From contig RFIK01000162.1 in the NCBI GenBank assembly GCA_003695605.1, forward strand, positions 1-9,809: DNA of 9,809 nucleotides. The letters are read 5' to 3'. The notes under the pieces are model-generated. The model made no database searches and was not told the DNA's origin. It saw only the letters and a list, made by a program, of their open reading frames with translations. Shown one piece after another: positions 6,533-9,809 of the stretch; position 1 is the stretch's first letter, and every line of letters begins with the position of its first letter. The DNA comes from Chlorobiota bacterium. Its GTDB lineage: Bacteria; Bacteroidota; Ignavibacteria; Kapaibacteriales; NICIL-2. The position numbers and the translations under genes were made by a program.

Positions 6533-7830
6533 ACACTGTTGCAATCGTGGGGCGACCCAATGTGGGCAAGTCCACGCTCTTCAACCGTATCCTCGAGCGA
6601 CGTGAAGCAATCGTCGAGGAAACGCCGGGTGTGACGCGCGATCGCCTCTACGGTCGCGCTGAATGGAACGGGGTGCATTTCCATTTGGTCGATACCGGAG
6701 GAATCGTTCCTGAGAGCCAGGAGCTGTTTGATCGTGCCATCACTGACCAAGCACAGATTGCCATTGCAGAAGCTGATGTAATTGTGTTCGTGCTCGATGG
6801 CAGCGTTGGCGTGACTGCGCTTGACCACCGAGTGGCTGAGCTTTTGCGTGCTGCGGGCAAGCCTGTTATCGTTGCTGTCAACAAGTGCGATCATCCCCAG
6901 CATGATGCCAACGTTGCCGAAGCCTATCGCTTGGGATTTGAGCGTGTCTTCGGTATCTCAGCGATGAGTGGACGCCAGACGGGGGATCTGCTCGATGCAA
7001 TTGTCAGCTATCTCGAGCCAGCACCAGCAGTGGAAGAAGACACCGTAGTCAAAATCGCAATCGTTGGCCGACCGAACGTGGGGAAATCCTCGATCGTCAA
7101 TGCGCTGCTGGGGCAGGAGCGAATGGTGGTCACACCGATTGCGGGCACGACGCGTGATTCAGTTGATAGCGTCCTTCGGTTCCACGGCCGGAACGTCGTG
7201 CTCGTTGATACGGCGGGTCTGCGGCGGCGGAGCAGTATTGCTGAGTTGGTTGAGCTCTACAGTGTGATTCGGACGCAGCGCGCCATCGAGCGTTGCGATG
7301 TTGCCATTGTCGTGCTCGATGCGACTTGTGGTGTAGAGCATCAGGACAAGCAGATCATTGCCGATGTCATCGCAGCGCGCAAGGGGATACTGATCGCTGT
7401 CAACAAGTGGGATTTGGTCGAAAAAGACTCCAAAACCGCTGACCGTTTTATCGAACGCATTCGCAACGAGCTACCGACGGCAGACTTTGTGCCGATTGTG
7501 TTTACTTCCGCAGTGACGAAACAGCGCCTTGTAACACTCATCGAAAAAGCTGAGCAGATTCAAGAGCGCCGAGTGCAGCGAGTGCCGACAGCGCAGCTGA
7601 ACGAGCGTGTCCTTCCTATCCTTGCGCGAACTCCGCCGCCGGCAGTCCGCGGCCGTGACGTACGCATCAATTACGTTACCCAGAGCGGTGTTGCGCCGCC
7701 GTTATTTGTGTTTTTCACAAACTTTCCTGATTCGATCCCCGATCACTACAAGCGATTCATCGAGCGCACACTCCGCGAGCTTTTCCCATTCGAGGGAGTT
7801 CCGATTTCGTTGCTATTCCGGAGGAAGTAG
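6529..7830 (+). CDS. der: Ribosome biogenesis GTPase Der (EngA)
   Basis: Der is an essential GTPase with two tandem G domains that acts in maturation of the 50S ribosomal subunit. The 433-residue product is full length. The first G domain has GRPNVGKS at 8-15, DTGG at 55-58, NKCD at 118-121 and SAMSG at 144-148. The second has GRPNVGKS at 180-187, DTAG at 227-230, NKWD at 292-295 and a SA motif at 327-328. The C-terminal KH-like domain runs from about 350 and ends in the usual PISLLFRRK. The start ATG is in the ATGA overlap with bcp. The 3' end overlaps the convergent methyltransferase gene by 18 bases, so no terminator can sit between them. Confidence 0.97.
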   Translation: MNTVAIVGRPNVGKSTLFNRILERREAIVEETPGVTRDRLYGRAEWNGVHFHLVDTGGIVPESQELFDRAITDQAQIAIAEADVIVFVLDGSVGVTALDHRVAELLRAAGKPVIVAVNKCDHPQHDANVAEAYRLGFERVFGISAMSGRQTGDLLDAIVSYLEPAPAVEEDTVVKIAIVGRPNVGKSSIVNALLGQERMVVTPIAGTTRDSVDSVLRFHGRNVVLVDTAGLRRRSSIAELVELYSVIRTQRAIERCDVAIVVLDATCGVEHQDKQIIADVIAARKGILIAVNKWDLVEKDSKTADRFIERIRNELPTADFVPIVFTSAVTKQRLVTLIEKAEQIQERRVQRVPTAQLNERVLPILARTPPPAVRGRDVRINYVTQSGVAPPLFVFFTNFPDSIPDHYKRFIERTLRELFPFEGVPISLLFRRK

Positions 7831-8730
7831 CGGAAGACATAAGGGTGCAGTATCAACCAGCTGATTGTTTTGCTCAATTTGCGGAGAATAGTTTAGCACG
7901 ATTACCTCAGTAATTGGTTTCCGCTTCGATGGATCACAGCTAATCGCTCGACGGGCTTGGAGACGGATAATTCTGAGTCCAGAGGAAGAGTATAGATTGT
8001 GAACGACAGGGGTATCGGAGTTTGAGAGTGTCGCAAACACACCTTTGGATGTAAGCTCAAGGTACAAATCACGCAGCCTCTCTTGGTCAGATAAGCGAAA
8101 ACCGCCGGGCTGATATGAAGTAAAATTTGCTGTCGCTGAAAGAGGAACATAGGGAGGATCAAAGTACACCCAATCGTTTTCCACTGCGTGGCGTTTGATT
8201 GATTCAAAGCTATCACATCGCAGTTCAACGTTAGCGAGTGCAGCTGCAACAGCACGTAGATTGTCGGGATCGTAGTACGCTGGATTCTGATACCGACCAA
8301 ACGGAACATTGAATTTTCCTTGGCGATTTACTCGGTATAAACCGTTGTATCCAGTCTTGTTGAGGTATATCATCCGAGCTGCGCGCTCAGCGAGGCTAAG
8401 CTCATGAGGATCCTTCTCGCGTAAGGTGTAATAGAAGTCCCGTGAGTAGGGAAATTCAGCCAATAGCTTCATAACTTCTAGGGGGCAGTCTCGCAGTGCA
8501 CGGTATGTTTCGATTAGCTCCCAATTCGTATCGGAGAGCGTCGCTCGACGAATAAGCCCCCGGCGAAAAAGTGTAAAGAAAACTGCACCACTTCCGACAA
8601 ATGGTTCGTGGTATGTTTGAAAGTTTTTGGGGCGATGCCGAATTATCTGGTCAGCGATCTGAGTTTTACCTCCTGCCCATTTGAGAAATGGGCGTGGGTA
8701 CCCAGTACGTTCAATAGTTCTTGTCATCAT
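7813..8730 (-). CDS. D12-class adenine-N6 DNA methyltransferase, Dam/DpnM-like
   Basis: Transfers a methyl group from S-adenosylmethionine to adenine N6 in DNA. The 305-residue product has the alpha-class motif order: motif X FLKWAGGK at 15-22, motif I HEPFVGSGAVFF at 41-52, SDTN at 66-69, the Dam-type stretch LNKTGYNGLYRVNRQGKFNVPFGRY (123-147), catalytic motif IV DPPY at 191-194, and the late RAISCDPSKRK and TEVIVLNYS (261-282). The GLYR-N-x-x-G-x-FNVPFG region is shared by Dam and DpnM (GATC) and some relatives such as M.EcoRV (GATATC), so a GATC-type site is likely but not proven. The start is ATG-ATG at 8730/8727, overlapping the nuclease gene upstream by 20 bases. The last 15 or so residues lie beyond the conserved domain and its final codons are antisense to der. 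The gene is more AT-rich than its neighbours (43% GC in the one line counted, 8161-8220, against 58% in a line of der). Confidence 0.92.
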   Translation of the reverse strand: MMTRTIERTGYPRPFLKWAGGKTQIADQIIRHRPKNFQTYHEPFVGSGAVFFTLFRRGLIRRATLSDTNWELIETYRALRDCPLEVMKLLAEFPYSRDFYYTLREKDPHELSLAERAARMIYLNKTGYNGLYRVNRQGKFNVPFGRYQNPAYYDPDNLRAVAAALANVELRCDSFESIKRHAVENDWVYFDPPYVPLSATANFTSYQPGGFRLSDQERLRDLYLELTSKGVFATLSNSDTPVVHNLYSSSGLRIIRLQARRAISCDPSKRKPITEVIVLNYSPQIEQNNQLVDTAPLCLPLLPPE

Positions 8731-9118
8731 GAAGTCCGAAGTATAGTCGTAACCAATCCTCCAGCTCGTCAAATAGCACCGCTTTTCCGGTTGAGAACAT
8801 GAAAGCTTTGATCTCGTTTGAAAAACCTTTGCCGTCCAAGACCACAATACCAGGTATAGGCCAGGATTGAATATCTTGGATCGTGGCGGGGAGTTTTTCT
8901 TCAGCAGTGCCAGGCTTATCCTGAGCTTTGCATTCGACACCGAGGGACCTTCCGCTCTGCCTGTCATAAATCACGACATCTATTCTCCGGCCTTTTCCCC
9001 ACAAGCGATGGCCCGCTCGCACCTGCTTCTTTGTCGAAAGTCCAAGTTTAGTGGCTAACTCGACAACACGTTGTTCGAGACTGCTCCCGCTTTGATACGC
9101 GCGACGACGACCTGGCAT
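8711..9118 (-). CDS. Small PD-(D/E)XK nuclease, putative restriction endonuclease partner
   Basis: A 135-residue protein with the core of a PD-(D/E)XK nuclease: D47 in GKGRRIDVVIYD and the E-x-K pair E62/K64 in GVECKAQ, preceded by a helix with E15 and E20 (SSLEQRVVELATKLG). A basic N-terminus (MPGRRRAY) could contact DNA. It overlaps the Dam-like methyltransferase gene by 20 bases, which suggests it is the cognate endonuclease of a type II system. It is much smaller than DpnII- or MboI-type GATC enzymes (about 280 residues), and I do not recognise a named restriction family, so it could instead be an accessory nuclease. I chose the ATG at 9118; a longer frame to 9208 would overlap ahcY by 50 bases and adds a sequence without the basic start. 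The gap to ahcY is 40 bases, so it may be read from the ahcY promoter. Confidence 0.72.
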   Translation of the reverse strand: MPGRRRAYQSGSSLEQRVVELATKLGLSTKKQVRAGHRLWGKGRRIDVVIYDRQSGRSLGVECKAQDKPGTAEEKLPATIQDIQSWPIPGIVVLDGKGFSNEIKAFMFSTGKAVLFDELEDWLRLYFGLHDDKNY

Positions 9119-9158
9119 TGGTGATGGCCTGTAGTTATACACAGCAATGTAAACACAA
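9119..9158 (-). other. AT-rich 40-base gap between ahcY and the nuclease gene
   Basis: The gap reads AT-rich on the minus strand (TTTACATTGC then TATAAC), but the possible -35 and -10 hexamers are badly spaced. No hairpin terminator is seen after ahcY. Read-through from ahcY is therefore the simplest source of transcription, with a weak internal promoter possible. Confidence 0.3.
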
Positions 9159-9809
9159 TCAGTACCGATAGTACTCCGGCTTGTAGGGGCCTTCGATCGG
9201 AACACCAATGTATTCAGCTTGCTTCGGGGTCAGCACGTCCAATTGCGCACCGAGCTTGGCAAGGTGCAACCGCGCCACCTCTTCATCCAAATGCTTCGGC
9301 AGCGTGTACACTCCTGGTTCATAGCGCTCACCATGCTGCCACAGCTCCATCTGCGCAAGCGTCTGATTGGTGAACGATGCCGACATGACAAACGATGGAT
9401 GACCCGTCGCGCATCCGAGGTTCATCAGCCGACCCTCGGCGAGCACGATGATTTCCTTGCCATCGACGTTGTAGAGATCGACAAGTGGCTTGATCTGGAC
9501 CCGCGTATGCCCATAGTTGCGATTGAGCCACTCCATGTCAATTTCGTTGTCGAAGTGCCCGATGTTGCCCACGATGGTTTTATCCTTCATCAGCTTGAAA
9601 ATCTCCCCAGTGACGACGTCACAATTGCCTGTTGCAGTGATAACGATGTCGGCCTCGGGAACTGCATCACGCATGCGGCGCACTTCGTACCCGTCCATGA
9701 CAGCCTGCAACGCGCAGATGGGATCAATTTCGGTGACAATCACACGTGCGCCCGCACCGCGGAGCGATGCAGCAGAGCCTTTCCCGCCATCGCCGTAGCC
9801 AGCGACGAC
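9159..9809 (-). CDS. ahcY: Adenosylhomocysteinase (S-adenosylhomocysteine hydrolase), 5' end beyond window
   Basis: AhcY reversibly splits S-adenosylhomocysteine into adenosine and homocysteine, relieving product inhibition of methyltransferases, in the cytoplasm with tightly bound NAD. The window holds the last 216 residues. They begin in the NAD-binding Rossmann motif AGYGDGGKG (GxGxxG kept; the usual valine after GYGD is glycine), then ARVIVTEIDP, ITATGN, the GHFDNEID loop with its active-site histidine, and HPSFVMSASFTNQ with a second functional histidine. The C-terminal tail ends KPEYYRY, keeping the lysine and tyrosine that reach into the NAD site of the neighbouring subunit. The remaining N-terminal substrate domain lies past position 9809. 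The stop is TGA at 9159-9161. The nuclease-methyltransferase pair follows 40 bases downstream on the same strand. Confidence 0.97.
   Translation of the reverse strand, partial: VVAGYGDGGKGSAASLRGAGARVIVTEIDPICALQAVMDGYEVRRMRDAVPEADIVITATGNCDVVTGEIFKLMKDKTIVGNIGHFDNEIDMEWLNRNYGHTRVQIKPLVDLYNVDGKEIIVLAEGRLMNLGCATGHPSFVMSASFTNQTLAQMELWQHGERYEPGVYTLPKHLDEEVARLHLAKLGAQLDVLTPKQAEYIGVPIEGPYKPEYYRY

Noticed and set aside
8731..8967. Upstream extension of the methyltransferase frame.
   Set aside because: It overlaps the nuclease coding sequence, and the methyltransferase family begins just before the FLKWAGGK motif, which fits the ATG at 8730.
9119..9158. Sigma-70-type promoter for the nuclease gene in the ahcY gap.
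   Set aside because: Candidate hexamers (TTTACA, TATAAC) are only eight bases apart, and the next option gives 13, both outside the workable range.

Overview
The window looks like a piece of chromosome from a motile Gram-negative bacterium. It carries type VI secretion (T6SS) genes, a flagellar export ATPase with its regulator, and two lipoproteins with clear lipoboxes. The lineage cannot be fixed from the sequence. Most starts lack a clear Shine-Dalgarno sequence, a PKD plus formylglycine-enzyme-like lipoprotein is present, and one TAAATTTG element precedes a gene. These would fit the Bacteroidota/Chlorobi side of the tree, but this is a weak inference. TGA is an ordinary stop codon here: it ends at least five genes in the window.

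Left part (1-2690): a fragment of a T6SS locus. On the minus strand tssK (baseplate) is followed by tssL (DotU/IcmH family, cut by the window edge), and the two overlap in a GTGA. tssK is interrupted by one in-frame TGA codon, with clear TssK homology on both sides in the same frame. A TssJ-like outer-membrane lipoprotein is encoded divergently on the plus strand. About 310 bases between tssK and tssJ hold no convincing gene.

Middle part (2785-6063, all minus strand): a lipoprotein with a PKD domain and a formylglycine-generating-enzyme-like (SUMF1) domain that lacks the catalytic cysteines, then fliH and fliI, which overlap. FliH and FliI form the ATPase complex that feeds substrates to the flagellar export gate.

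Plus-strand pair (6062-7830): a BCP-type peroxiredoxin and the ribosome-assembly GTPase der, coupled by an ATGA overlap. The peroxiredoxin ATG and the lipoprotein ATG on the other strand share two bases in a single CATG, so these divergent genes have no intergenic DNA.

Right part (7813-9809, minus strand): ahcY (S-adenosylhomocysteine hydrolase, 5' part missing), then 40 bp later a small PD-(D/E)XK nuclease overlapping a Dam-like adenine methyltransferase. This is a compact restriction-modification-like pair. It is visibly more AT-rich than its neighbours and its last codons run antisense into the 3' end of der, which suggests an insertion between ahcY and der. AhcY removes the S-adenosylhomocysteine that the methyltransferase produces, so being neighbours makes metabolic sense even if it arose by chance.

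I found no RNA genes, CRISPR arrays, insertion sequences or convincing rho-independent terminators. The most notable points are the interrupted tssK, the small nuclease beside the Dam-like methyltransferase, and the zero-spacing divergent gene pair.
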